A stretch of DNA of 64,000 nucleotides from JAOPZW01 sp963789015 (GCA_963789015.1 CAWBIU010000001.1:2577032-2641031); one strand, 5' to 3'. Shown: positions 46,405-54,909, counted from the first letter of the stretch. Notes: generated from the letters alone by a model not told the origin. Program-made: numbers and translations.

Positions 46405-47370
46405 ATGCGGATCGGGCTGGTCTTCGGCGCGGGCGGGGTCATCGGCGGCTCGTGGACCATCGGCGCGCTCGATGCGCTCGAGGGCTCGACCGGACTGCAG
46501 GCGGCACAGGCGGAGCTCGTGATCGGCACGTCGGCCGGCGCGGTCGTCGGCGCGATGGCGGCCGACGGCGTCAGCGGCGCGGAGATGGCCGCGCGGGTCA
46601 CCGAGGACGCCGAGGGCGAGGAGGACTCGCTGCGGGCCGGCGCGTTGCAGCTCGACTGGGGACTCCCGTCCTTCGGCCCGGGCTCGTGGCGGCTCGCCGC
46701 CTCGACGCTGCTCGCGCCGCAGCGCTTCACCGCGGCGGCGCTGATGGCGGCGTGGCTCCCTCGCGGGATGGTCTCGACCGAGCCGATCCGACGGCTCGTC
46801 GCGTCGGTCGTCGCCGGACCGTGGCCGTCGGCGACCGGATTCCGCGCCGTCGCCGCGGATTACGGAAGCGCGGCGCGCGTCGCGTTCGGGGCGCCCGGCG
46901 CGCCCGAGGCGACGGTGGGCGAGGCGGTGGCCGCGTCCTGCGCGATCCCCGGCTTCTACCGGCCCGTGCGCATCGACGGGCGCAGCTACGTCGACGGCGG
47001 CGTGTGGTCGGCGTCGAACGTCGACCTGCTCGCCGGCGCCGGCGTCGACCTCGCGATCTGCCTGAACCCGCTGACCTCGCTCGCCCAGGCGACCGGCGGC
47101 TCGCCGTCGGACCGGATCGCCGCGGTCATGCGCGCGTCGGCCGCGCGCCACCTGGAGGCCGAGGCGCGGGCGCTGCGCGAGGCGGGGACGGAGGTCGTGA
47201 TCCTCCAGCCGGAGGCGCCCGACGTCGCGCTCATGGGCTTCAACATGATGAGCGGCGCACGCCGCCTGGAGGTCATGGCGCAGGCCCGGCGCACGGTGTC
47301 TGCGCAGCTCGAGGCGCTGCGCGCGCAGGGTGTCCGGCTGCCCGGGCGACGCCGCCGATCGGCGGCCTGA
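46405..47370 (+). CDS. Patatin-like phospholipase
   Basis: A 321-residue patatin. The oxyanion loop is 'GLVFGAGGVIGGSW', the nucleophile elbow is GTSAG ('ELVIGTSAGAVVGAMA') and the catalytic Asp is in 'YVDGGVWSASNVDLL'. These form the Ser-Asp dyad. It is an intracellular lipid acyl hydrolase with no signal peptide. The 232 bases before it, shared with the divergent secreted-protein gene, must hold both promoters. tRNA-Trp lies 30 bases after its end. Confidence 0.9.
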   Translation: MRIGLVFGAGGVIGGSWTIGALDALEGSTGLQAAQAELVIGTSAGAVVGAMAADGVSGAEMAARVTEDAEGEEDSLRAGALQLDWGLPSFGPGSWRLAASTLLAPQRFTAAALMAAWLPRGMVSTEPIRRLVASVVAGPWPSATGFRAVAADYGSAARVAFGAPGAPEATVGEAVAASCAIPGFYRPVRIDGRSYVDGGVWSASNVDLLAGAGVDLAICLNPLTSLAQATGGSPSDRIAAVMRASAARHLEAEARALREAGTEVVILQPEAPDVALMGFNMMSGARRLEVMAQARRTVSAQLEALRAQGVRLPGRRRRSAA

Positions 47371-47400
47371 GCCGGGCGTTCGTACAATGGCCCCCGCGCT

Positions 47401-47471
47401 GGGGGACTGGTGTATCGGTAACACGGCGGTCTCCAAAACCGCAACGCCAGGTTCGATTCCTGGGTCCCCCG
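47401..47471 (+). tRNA. tRNA-Trp (anticodon CCA), compact form
   Basis: A 71-base cloverleaf: acceptor GGGGGAC/GTCCCCC, discriminator G, anticodon stem GCGGT/ACCGC with loop CTCCAAA, T arm CCAGG-TTCGATT-CCTGG. G73 agrees with tryptophan identity. The D-arm and variable loop are short and the secE/nusG neighbours usual for actinobacterial tRNA-Trp are absent. Confidence 0.88.
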
Positions 47472-47582
47472 TCCCGCCGAGTGTGCCGGTGGTCGAAGTC
47501 GATTCCGCCGCGCGGTCCATGGACGGCACGCACCCGGCGCTTCATCGTCGTCCGATTCCGCGTTCAAGGACGGAGCGAGACG

Positions 47583-47723
47583 GTGAGCGACATCACGACA
47601 CACGAGATCTACGGCTACGCCGAGCGCGAGGAGATCAATTCCTGGCTTCGCACCCTGGCGCAGATCCGCACGGCGCCGGAGGCGTGGCCGACGAGATGGC
47701 CGCCGCAGCGCGCCGCCGACTGA
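47583..47723 (+). CDS. Possible small protein (46 aa)
   Basis: A GTG-started frame with a GGAG site seven bases upstream. It encodes a Trp-containing, mostly polar peptide ('HEIYGYAEREEINSWLRTL'). No signal or membrane segment. Codon use is like that of real genes, but the size leaves doubt. The next 298 bases (47724-48021) show no gene. Confidence 0.4.
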   Translation: MSDITTHEIYGYAEREEINSWLRTLAQIRTAPEAWPTRWPPQRAAD

Positions 47724-48021
47724 CCGCACGCGTGCCCTGCGGACTCATGCGGAACCGCACGTCCTCGACCGGGAGGCGAGTTCCCCGGCGGGGATCATGG
47801 ACCGCGTGACGATATGCGGGTCACGGACGCGGCCGTACCGTTCGCACTCTGTTCAAGCGGTCCAGCACGGGACCTCCTCCGATCCCTCCCGCGTTGGTCG
47901 TACCGAGCAGCATCACCACATAACGGCGGCCCGTGTACCCGTGACAACCGCCAGTTGGGAGAGGTGGCCGAGGCCAGGGGACGGGTCTCGGCCTCGGCCA
48001 CCGATCCCGATGTGGTGAGCC

Positions 48022-50040
48022 TCAGGCGCCCGTGCGGCGCAGGGCGAGGAGGGCGACGTCGTCCTGGCGCTGCTCGGGCAGCGCGAGGAGGATGTCGTCG
48101 GCCAATCGCTCGACGCCGCCGGTGCTGGCGCGCGCCGCGTCGGCCAGTCGCCCGAGTCCCTCGTCGATGCTGCGATCGCGCGTCTCGACGAGGCCGTCGG
48201 TGTAGAGGACGAGCGTGGCCCCCGGGTCCAGCGAGAAGCGGTGCTCGTCCGACGGCAGGTCCGCGCCCGCCCCCAGCGGCGGCGACGCCGGCGCGGCGAG
48301 GAAGCGCGTCGAGCCGTCCGCCTCGCGCACGAGCGCGGGCAGGTGGCCCGCGTTGGCCAGGCGCCCGGCGCCGGTGCGCGGGTCGTAGACGATGTAGGTC
48401 AGCGTCGCGAAGCTGAGCTCGTCGAGCCGGTCGGTGAGCGCGCGCAGGTCGGCGAGCGCCGCGCCCGGGCCGGAGGCCTTGAACGCGTACGCGCGCAGCG
48501 CGTTGCGCACCTGGCCCATCAGGGCGGCGGCTGCGATGCCCCGGCCGCCGATGTCGCCGATCGCGATCCCGAGGCTCCCGCCGGGCAGCTCGAAGGCGTC
48601 GTACCAGTCGCCGCCGATGTGGTCGCCGACCTGGCCCGGGAGGTAACGGGCGGCGAGGTCGTGCCCGGGGACGTCGGCGAGCGTGGGGGGAAGGAGCGCC
48701 CGCTGGAGCGTCTCGGCGGTGCGGTGCTCGCGCGTGTAGAGCCGCGCGTGGTCGAGCGCGAGGCCCGCGCGCCGCCCGAGCTCCTCGGCGAGCTCGAGCT
48801 CCCGCGTCGAGTACTGGCGGCCGGACTCGGCGTAGATGAACGTGATCGCGCCGAGCGTCTGGTCGCGTGCGCGCAGCGGGACGATCATCCCCGACTTGAT
48901 GCGCAGCTGGCGGATGATCTCGAGGTGCTGCTCGTCTCGGGCGCCGCGGCGCAGCAGCTCCTCGTCGATCTCGGGGTAGAGCTCGGAGCGGCCGCTGCGG
49001 ATGACCTCCGGAACGCCCGTCGGGACGTTCGGGTCGGGCGGATAGCGCTCCTGCAGCTCGCGCGCCCAGCGGACCTTGCCGGGGTCGACGTGGGCGACAG
49101 CGATGTTCTCGAAGTCGCCGCCCTCGCCCGACGCGAGCTGGACGGCGCACCAGTCGGCGAGCCGCGGGACGGCGAGGCGGGCAACCTCGTTGAGCGTGCG
49201 GACCGGGTCCAGCGACGCGGCGAGCGCCTCGCCGGTCGCGTCGAGGAACTCCAGCGCGTCCTCGCGCCAGCGGCGCTCGGTGATGTCACCGGCCACGCCG
49301 ACGACCTTCCGGTTGCCGTCCGCGCCCTGGGTGATCCGCGTGCGCGAGGCGATCCAGCGCTCGCCCCCGTCCGGGTGGACCGTGCGGAACTCGAGCATGA
49401 AGAAGCCGCTGTCGTCGGCAGAGCGCACCTCGCGCTCGATGCGGTCGCGGTCCTCGCCGTGGACGAGCTCGCGGAACGCGGCGAAGCCGTCCGGGCGCGC
49501 ACCGGGATCGAGGCCGAAGAGGGGGGCGACGCTCCCGCTCCAGAAGATCGTGTCGGCGTCCATGTCCCATTCCCAGAAGCCGGTGTCGGTCCCCTCCAGC
49601 GCGAGGTGCAGGCGCTCCTCGCCGGCGCGCAGCGCCCGCGCTCGCGATCCCTCGTCGCGCAGCTCGGTGAGCAGCAGCAGGACGTTGCGGCCCCGGCCGT
49701 CCTGGGAGGAGTGCGGCGACGCGGAGGCGATCCAGTGACGCCGCGCGCCCTCGAGCGTGGCGGCGATCTCCTCGCCGCCGATCGGGGTCCCGTCCTCGAG
49801 CACGCGGCGCACGATCGCGGCCGTCGGCCCGGCGAGCGGCGCGACGACCTCGTCCAGCGAGCGGCCCTCGTGCGCGGCGGGCTCGAGACCCGAGATCTCC
49901 GCGAAGGCGTCGTTGACGCGCGTCAGGCGCCCGTCGGGCGCGATGACGGCGACGGCGACGGGAACCGTGTCGGGCCATCGACCGAGCGCGCCGGCGTCAG
50001 CCGACTCAACTCCCTCGAGCGCCCGTGGACGCTCAGACAC
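48022..50040 (-). CDS. PAS-PAS-GAF-SpoIIE serine phosphatase
   Basis: A 672-residue soluble signalling protein. Residues ~20-130 and ~145-265 are PAS domains ('VAVIAPDGRLTRVNDAFAEISG' and 'WEWDMDADTIFWSGS', the latter ending in a PAC 'VVGVAGDITERR'). A GAF domain covers about 270-430. The C-terminal PP2C/SpoIIE domain has 'DHIGGDWYDAFELPGG', 'IAIGDIGGRGIAAA', 'YTDGLVETRDRSIDEGL' and 'DDVALLALR', with the metal-binding aspartates. Such proteins dephosphorylate anti-anti-sigma factors to activate stress sigma factors. The SigB/SigF-type gene at 9.8 kb is a possible distant target. GTG start. Confidence 0.93.
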   Translation of the reverse strand: MSERPRALEGVESADAGALGRWPDTVPVAVAVIAPDGRLTRVNDAFAEISGLEPAAHEGRSLDEVVAPLAGPTAAIVRRVLEDGTPIGGEEIAATLEGARRHWIASASPHSSQDGRGRNVLLLLTELRDEGSRARALRAGEERLHLALEGTDTGFWEWDMDADTIFWSGSVAPLFGLDPGARPDGFAAFRELVHGEDRDRIEREVRSADDSGFFMLEFRTVHPDGGERWIASRTRITQGADGNRKVVGVAGDITERRWREDALEFLDATGEALAASLDPVRTLNEVARLAVPRLADWCAVQLASGEGGDFENIAVAHVDPGKVRWARELQERYPPDPNVPTGVPEVIRSGRSELYPEIDEELLRRGARDEQHLEIIRQLRIKSGMIVPLRARDQTLGAITFIYAESGRQYSTRELELAEELGRRAGLALDHARLYTREHRTAETLQRALLPPTLADVPGHDLAARYLPGQVGDHIGGDWYDAFELPGGSLGIAIGDIGGRGIAAAALMGQVRNALRAYAFKASGPGAALADLRALTDRLDELSFATLTYIVYDPRTGAGRLANAGHLPALVREADGSTRFLAAPASPPLGAGADLPSDEHRFSLDPGATLVLYTDGLVETRDRSIDEGLGRLADAARASTGGVERLADDILLALPEQRQDDVALLALRRTGA

Positions 50041-50137
50041 GGCAGGCCACCCTCCCCGGAGGCACCGCGCGAGTCTATGCGGGCTGGCGACTCGATGTGC
50101 AGGCCGGCCGGGCTGAGGTACCCTTGGGACGGGCTTT

Positions 50138-50208
50138 GCGGGCGAAGTGTTGTGGTTGCACAGGAGCCTTCCAAGCTCTTAGGGCGGGTTCGATTCCCGT
50201 CGCCCGCT
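50138..50208 (+). tRNA. tRNA-Gly (anticodon TCC)
   Basis: A 71-base cloverleaf with acceptor GCGGGCG/CGCCCGC, discriminator T, anticodon loop CTTCCAA between GGAGC/GCTCT and T loop GTTCGATTC. It sits 11 bases before tRNA-Pro. Confidence 0.93.
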
Positions 50209-50219
50209 CTGTAGTGCCA

Positions 50220-50293
50220 CGGGGAGTGGCGCAGTCTGGTAGCGCACCCGGCTGGGGGCCGGGCGGTCGCAGGTTCAAATCCTGTCTCCCCGA
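50220..50293 (+). tRNA. tRNA-Pro (anticodon GGG)
   Basis: A 74-base cloverleaf: acceptor CGGGGAG/CTCCCCG, discriminator A, anticodon stem CCCGG/CCGGG with loop CTGGGGG, T loop GGTTCAAATCC. Gene content changes directly after its 3' end, as at tRNA-linked integration sites. Confidence 0.94.
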
Positions 50294-50492
50294 CTCGAAG
50301 GCCCGGTGCGAACGAGATAACACGAGTTCGCACCGCAGCCTCGGTTTTTCGCGTAGGTCCGGCGAAAAGCGGCGAACGAGGACGTACTGCCGCGAACGCC
50401 GATTTCGGCTTCGGCGTATCGGCTCCGTATCCAGCAGGCGCCTCCAGCCGTATCAAGCGACGACCGCGCGGAGATGGACCACAACACCACGT

Positions 50493-50849
50493 ATGCGTCC
50501 GTCGACACCAGCCAAGTGGAGGGGTGATGCGCTGCCGAGCACGCCCTACACGCTGTGGGCGCGCTTGGGCAACACCGAGCAGCGCTTCGCGTCGCTACTG
50601 CACAGCCTCGCGCAGCTGCGCTCGGCCGCGCGCTACCTCAACGGCGAGCTGGACGCCGACGCCGAGGAGGTCACGCAGCTGATGGAGACGCTCGCCGAGA
50701 TGGAGGGCCATGTGCGCGGCGTCGTGACCGGCGACTCTGCCTACCGGCGGCACCGCTACCAGGTCATCGCCACCCGCGAGATACGGGCCGGGCGCCTCGC
50801 GAAAGACAGCGACTGCAGCATCGTCCCGCCCAAGGCCGCGGCCTCCTAG
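50493..50849 (+). CDS. Hypothetical protein (118 aa) downstream of tRNA-Pro
   Basis: A frame from ATG 50493 with a mostly helical, polar protein ('FASLLHSLAQLRSAARYLNG', 'EEVTQLMETLAEMEGHVRGVV') and no membrane segment. The 199 bases between tRNA-Pro and this gene contain no feature I recognise. The coding signal is reasonable, but the family is unknown. An accessory gene is likely from its position. Confidence 0.5.
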   Translation: MRPSTPAKWRGDALPSTPYTLWARLGNTEQRFASLLHSLAQLRSAARYLNGELDADAEEVTQLMETLAEMEGHVRGVVTGDSAYRRHRYQVIATREIRAGRLAKDSDCSIVPPKAAAS

Positions 50850-50876
50850 ACGCGCCCGGCGCCTCCGCAGGCGCGC

Positions 50877-51146
50877 TTACCCTGGGGCGCCCATGTCCGA
50901 GTCGCTCGCACAGATGCGTGGCGAGACGCAGATGCTGTTCTGCGTTGCGGCCTCGTCATGGCGGGAGACGTCGACCGAGTACTTGACGCCCCCGGTTCCC
51001 CACCCGTCCGCGGGCGTGCGCCCGTTCAACGGGACGTGGACGGCCAGTAACTCCCACGGCTGGGCACCGGTCACGTCTGCGACGAAGCGGTCGCGTTCGG
51101 CTCCTGGGCCAGTGAGGACAAGGGCGTTGTTGCACGTGTTGGACAT
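50877..51146 (-). pseudogene. Fragment resembling YubB/DUF1281 ferredoxin-like proteins
   Basis: The N-terminus 'MSNTCNNALVLTGPGAERDRFV' and the later 'WGTGGVKYSVDV' match the layout of small plasmid/phage proteins of the YubB/DUF1281 kind ('NWC-N-L-v-GP', 'WGTKW'). After about residue 60 the sequence loses similarity ('HDEAATQNSICVS'), so the gene may be truncated or frameshifted. Such genes are common on mobile elements. The assignment is from consensus memory and is weak. Confidence 0.4.
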
Positions 51147-51669
51147 CAGATAGCTCGCTCAGTACGGGAAGGGACAAGTACCGTTCCGTGATAAAGCCGC
51201 GCACGCGCCGGTCGCCGGGTCTTGTCTTGGCCCATCGAGCTGTTTGCACGGCCCGGCCCGTGCTCGCCCGGCTCCGCGCTCCGCCAACGACCGCCGAACC
51301 GGTCGACGCCAGGTCGCATGGATAGGAGCCGTGGCGGCGCGCGCCGGTTGGCTAGCTCCTGCCAGGCGAAAGCGGCACTCGGAGCTGTCCGACGGCCACG
51401 CCGAACGGGTGATCTCGCCGCCCGCACCTACCCCGGCCCCGGCGACGATCACCCCATTCGGATGATGAGCGCTCTGTGCGCGTCGGCGTAGGTTCTATCG
51501 GCCGTGCGTCCTTGATCGTGCCGATGACCGCTACCGATTGCCCACCCGACGGAAGGCACAGCGTTCTCATCGTTGGCGTCGGGACAGTCGCATGTAAGGC
51601 CATCACAACACTCGCAATCGGCCTCGTGCTCACCGCTGACGGATCGTCTGCTCGTGAGAGGGCAGCGGT
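51147..51669. other. Intergenic stretch without a convincing gene
   Basis: About 520 bases of mixed composition between a gene fragment and the lower-GC transporter. Short frames occur on both strands, including a cysteine-rich 75-residue minus-strand one, but none has support from start sites or family similarity. No strong repeat is seen. Confidence 0.4.
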
Positions 51670-52614
51670 ATGACACAGTCCACTCAGACCGTCCTGATCG
51701 GCTGGTCTGGGGTGCTTTTCGTGGTATTCAACACGTTCGCGTTCGGACTCAGGCTTCCGGTCGGCAAGCTGTTGGCAGAGGCCTCTACCCAGTGGAAGAT
51801 CGCCGTGTGGGCGCTGGTGATCAATTTCGTCATCATCCCGCTCCTGTTCATCGGCTATTTGCTGACGATAGCCTCGTCCATTCCTGGAGAGATCAAGGTC
51901 GGGTTCTGTGTCGCAGCCCTGTCTGCAGGTATGCCTTTCGCTCCACTCCTCGCCCGGTTAGCCAAGGCGGATGTCCGCACATCCACCAACCTGTTGGTGG
52001 TCTTGACTGTCGCGACCATTATCGCCCTCCCGCTCGGGTTGCCCCTAGCCATCGATGCGGTTGACGCGCAACTCAAGACCTCTGCCTGGGATGTTGCCTG
52101 GCCGCTGCTGCTGTTTTTACTCCTGCCGCTGGTTCTCGGTTGCGGCTTTAGGGTCTGGAGGCCCGACCTGACGCCGCCATTGACACGGTGGGTTATCCGA
52201 GTAGCAATCCTGTGTCTGCTCTTTAATGTCAACTTCACGCTGGTTGCGTATTGGGATCTGTTCACGCAGACCTGGGGCACCGAGAGCTACATCGCGGCCC
52301 TTGCCGGTCCATTCATCGGCCTCGGGTGTGGCTACCTTCTCGTTTCCAGCCTTCGAGTCAGAGACGTGGGAATCAGGCATGCGGCCGAGGCGACCACGGC
52401 GGTACGGAACATCGCTCCGATGCTGCTGATGATGATTATTACCTTTGCAGGCGACCCGCTGGTCACGGTGTCCATCACGATCCTCAACACCATCGGCATC
52501 GTGACCGTTTTACTATTCGTCCTGATGTGGAGACGCGCCGCGTCACCATCGGACACCCACGCAACAACCAACCAGCCAGCAAGCGAAGCCCTGCCCCCGC
52601 CAACTTCGACGTGA
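51670..52614 (+). CDS. BASS-type (bile acid:sodium symporter-like) transporter of foreign composition
   Basis: A 314-residue membrane protein with 9-10 hydrophobic helices and a polar C-terminal tail. The fold resembles the SBF/BASS/ACR3 group (helix 4 'VGFCVAALSAGMPFAPLLARL' and a later 'AEATTAVRNIAPMLLMMI'). The composition differs from the rest: the 60 bases 51841-51900 have 31 G+C, and rare TTA and CTA leucine codons occur (for example near 52116 and 52509). It was probably acquired by horizontal transfer. The substrate is unknown (bile-acid-like organics, pantoate or arsenite are possibilities within the superfamily). Confidence 0.75.
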   Translation: MTQSTQTVLIGWSGVLFVVFNTFAFGLRLPVGKLLAEASTQWKIAVWALVINFVIIPLLFIGYLLTIASSIPGEIKVGFCVAALSAGMPFAPLLARLAKADVRTSTNLLVVLTVATIIALPLGLPLAIDAVDAQLKTSAWDVAWPLLLFLLLPLVLGCGFRVWRPDLTPPLTRWVIRVAILCLLFNVNFTLVAYWDLFTQTWGTESYIAALAGPFIGLGCGYLLVSSLRVRDVGIRHAAEATTAVRNIAPMLLMMIITFAGDPLVTVSITILNTIGIVTVLLFVLMWRRAASPSDTHATTNQPASEALPPPTST

Positions 52615-53021
52615 CGAGTGATCCACCCGTCGCCCCCTCGGCGCGATCAGGGCCTGGCTGCCGCTACCGCATCGAGGCATTCGCGATAGCCCCCCTCGCG
52701 ACGGACGGCGCTATCGCAGTGGACGAGGAACGGCAATGAGTGAGCAACTCTGCTCTGCATGGAAGCACGAGCGTGTGCGGGCGGAATCGCATTCGAGCCG
52801 AAGCTCGATGAGCTGCCGCCCCCACCGACACCGTCAGCCGCTTCTCACCGCGGGTCAGACTCCGCGCCAGCGTCGCGCGACGGAGCCCGCGCCGCGGCGC
52901 AGGACGCGACGTTCATGGGCGAGCTCTCCGCTTCGAGCATCGGCGTCTGGTCTCCCGGCAAATGCATGGGGCACTCGCAGCAGTCATCCACGGGGCCGGT
53001 TAACGCCACAGCTCTTGCTCG
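52615..53021. other. Intergenic stretch, probable gene remnants
   Basis: About 400 bases with no supported gene. It contains the inverted repeat at 52683-52717 and a seven-codon frame VDEERQ* starting at 52719. Confidence 0.4.
52683..52717. repeat. Perfect 8-bp inverted repeat downstream of the BASS-type gene
   Basis: GCGATAGC (52683-52690) and GCTATCGC (52710-52717) are separated by 19 bases. It may be a transcription terminator without T-run, or an operator. The sequence just after it, TCGCAGTGGACGAG, recurs with one mismatch at the right end of the window. Confidence 0.45.
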
Positions 53022-53288
53022 TCAGCTCACTGGGAGAGGCGCCGGCGGCATCCCCGCGTCCTGCCTTCGCGCTACGACGAGGCCGGCCTGCCATCCCGGC
53101 GCACGTCCTCCTGCCGGAGGGTGGAAGCACCCGATGTCCATCCCGCTGCGCGCAAGCAGCCAGGCGGTCACCGAGTTCGAGTTCCACATGTCACCCGTTC
53201 CGAGTTCATCGCGGCCCCACACGGGCGTCGGGACCTGCGGGAGGAGATCGAGGATCTGCCGTGCGCGAGCGTCTTGGTCGGGTTGAGG
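53022..53288 (-). pseudogene. 3' part of a conserved gene split by the IS481-like element
   Basis: On the minus strand this open stretch encodes 'VPTPVWGRDELGTGDMWNSN', 'AWLLARSGMD' and a final 'PPAGGRAPGWQAGLVVARR'. This looks like the C-terminal part of the protein whose N-terminal part lies at 54455-54882. It begins exactly where the left terminal repeat ends. There is no start codon of its own except one inside the IS end. Together the parts would give about 230 residues, with no net loss of coding sequence visible. Confidence 0.78.
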
Positions 53289-53314
53289 CTGAACAGCCTC
53301 CGAGTTGTGCCGAC
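53289..53314 (+). repeat. Left terminal inverted repeat of the IS481-like element
   Basis: 26-base end with 19 matches to the right repeat. The transposase reads away from the right end toward this one, and its stop lies 10 bases inside. Confidence 0.7.
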
Positions 53315-53323
53315 GGGTGTGGC

Positions 53324-54324
53324 TCATCGGGGCTCCATCTTGCGGGCGCCGTAGATGACTTCGGCCGGGGTTCTTCCGGGCGTTGTTCTGGCGGTGTGGG
53401 CGCGGTGGTTGTTGTAGTAGGTGATGTAGCTGTCGAGGTGGCGATGCAGGCCGGTGTAGCCGGGGAAGTGAAACCGCGCGAACGCTGGCCGCCAGCACTC
53501 CTCGAGGATCGTGCGATGCGAGCCGCTCGACGTGTCCGTTGGTCTGCGGGCGGCGGCGCGGATCCGGGTCTGGTGGGCGCCCAGCGCGGTGATCGCCTGG
53601 TTGAAGCGCTGGGCGCGGAACTCGTTGCCGTTGTCGCTCAGAACGCGTTCCAGCTGCCAGCCGGCCTCGGCGAGCTCGCGGGCGACGCGGCGGGCGAGCG
53701 GGATCGTGTGCTCGGCTTGCGGGCCGGTCGTCGGGGCGCGGACGAGGTCGACCCAGGCGTAGCTTGAGTAGGTATCGATCGCCGTGACCTGCCAGACGGC
53801 GCCCTTGGTGTCCGAGAGGCGACCGACGAAGAAGCAGTCGATGCCGACCACCTCGCCGGACGCGTGGTGGTGATGTGCAGCTCCGCCGCGATCTCGCGCG
53901 GCGGCTCGTCGGGCGCGCGGTAGCCGGCGATCAACCCCAGTCGTTTCGCGCGGGTCGAGATCCCGTGGCGGCGCAGGACCTTCCACACTCCGTTGCCCGA
54001 GACCGCCAGCCGGCCCCATTCCGGACGGGCCAACTGCGCCGCGATCCGGCGCGGCCCGAGCCCGGGATGCCCCAACGAGAACGCGACGATCCGCTCCTCG
54101 ACGATCTGCGGGATCTGGTTGGGCATCTGCGGCCGCCGCCGCTCCCTGGGCCTGAGCATCTCAAGCCCTTGGCGCTCGACCTGATGCTTCCAGCGGTAAT
54201 AGGTCGACCGGTGCACCCCGAACGTCCGACACGCATGACTGACGGTCGTTCGCTGCGCGAGATCCAACAGCTGCAGGCGATAGCCGAACAGCACGTCATC
54301 CTTCGTCACGCGGACTCCTTGCAC
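53324..54324 (-). pseudogene. IS481-family DDE transposase, frameshifted
   Basis: The first part (from GTG 54324) has the IS481 helix-turn-helix: 'LDLAQRTTVSHACRTFGVHRSTYYRWK' and 'HPGLGPRRIAAQL'. The catalytic core follows in another frame: Asp in 'VGIDCFFVGRLSDTKG', Asp in 'VLSDNGNEF', then 'HRTILEECWRPAFARFHFPG' and 'YNNHRAHTARTTPGRTP'. A base is missing near 53865. A short stretch around 53520-53560 that should encode 'RPQTNGHVERL', with the catalytic Glu, is out of frame. So the enzyme is inactive as sequenced. Confidence 0.85.
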
Positions 54325-54428
54325 TTCGTCACTTGGCGGTGAAGAAGCGACGATGAGCCGCGCCCCGGACGGCGCCGATCCTCTCGGCGCCGTCGGTGCT
54401 TAAGCCCTACATCTCTCGACAGACAACT

Positions 54429-54454
54429 GTCGGGAGAACATGGAGACAGTTCAG
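54429..54454 (-). repeat. Right terminal inverted repeat of the IS481-like element
   Basis: 26-base end, complement of the left repeat with 7 mismatches. Its CCTGAAC junction creates the TGA that now ends the interrupted gene's first part. Confidence 0.7.
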
Positions 54455-54882
54455 GTTAGGCGCTGCGGGCCGCCGACGGCCTCGTCGATGTCGGGGATGC
54501 GTCCGTCGCGCCAGCGACGTATCTCGTAGCGGAAGATCCGGAACCGGCCGGCCCAGCGGGTCCCGACCGGGCCTTCGGCGACGACCCCACGTTGCTCGCC
54601 CAGGGCGTCACGGACGGGCGCCTGCTCGATGACGAACCGTGCCGTCGCGACGTGGACTTCGAGCGCGGAGTGGTACAGGTCGCATGCCGGTCGCCGCGCG
54701 GCGCGTGCGGTCACCGCCTCGAACACGCGGCCGTTGAGTCGCACGAAGTGCCCGCCTGCCCCGAGGGGGACCCAGTACAAGTCGACTGAGGACCTCCCGG
54801 GCCCTGCCGTGGCTGCGAGGGGTGCTCGCGTGCCGGACATCGTCACGCGGCAACGATCCCGGGCTGGATCGAGCAGGGACAA
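54455..54882 (-). pseudogene. 5' part of a conserved actinobacterial gene interrupted by the IS481-like element
   Basis: From ATG 54882 the frame encodes 'VDLYWVPLGAGGHFVRLNGR', 'ACDLYHSALEVHVATARFVIEQAP' and 'GRFRIFRYEIRRWRDGRIPDIDEAV', then meets a stop formed with the IS end. The missing C-terminus is at 53022-53288. The His-centred 'YHSALEV' and the 'WNSNSV-AWLL' of the other fragment hint at an NlpC/P60- or LRAT-like fold, but this is weak inference. The name of the family is not known to me. It lies downstream of the duplicated cluster, 27 bases after the last DUF6544 gene, and may once have been its last gene. Confidence 0.78.
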
Positions 54883-54909
54883 TGACCTCGGTGGCGAGCG
54901 GTCCGGCGC

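Larger units (their letters stand above)
53289..54454 (-). mobile_element. IS481-like insertion sequence with imperfect terminal inverted repeats
   Basis: The element is 1,166 bp. Its ends match as inverted repeats: CTGAAC-AGC-CTCC-GA-GTT...CCGAC (53289-53314) and, reading inward from the other end, CTGAAC-TGT-CTCC-AT-GTT...CCGAC (54454-54429); 19 of 26 positions agree. It encodes one transposase gene with frame disruptions. The flanks are CCTCAA and CCTAAC, so no exact target duplication is seen. It interrupts a conserved gene. Ends and size fit IS481 elements; exact borders need comparison with full copies. Confidence 0.8.

Noticed and set aside
43153..50293. Repeated GC-rich arms suggesting a CRISPR array or tRNA array
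   Set aside because: The repeats are just the tRNA acceptor and T-arm sequences; no regularly spaced direct repeats occur anywhere in the window.
51449..51676. Cysteine-rich 75-residue minus-strand frame before the transporter
   Set aside because: It overlaps the transporter start, has no ribosome site, and I cannot match it to a family.
52736..53767. A 343-codon plus-strand frame across the IS left end
   Set aside because: It runs antisense to the transposase and the broken gene, with composition typical of shadow frames and no recognisable domain.
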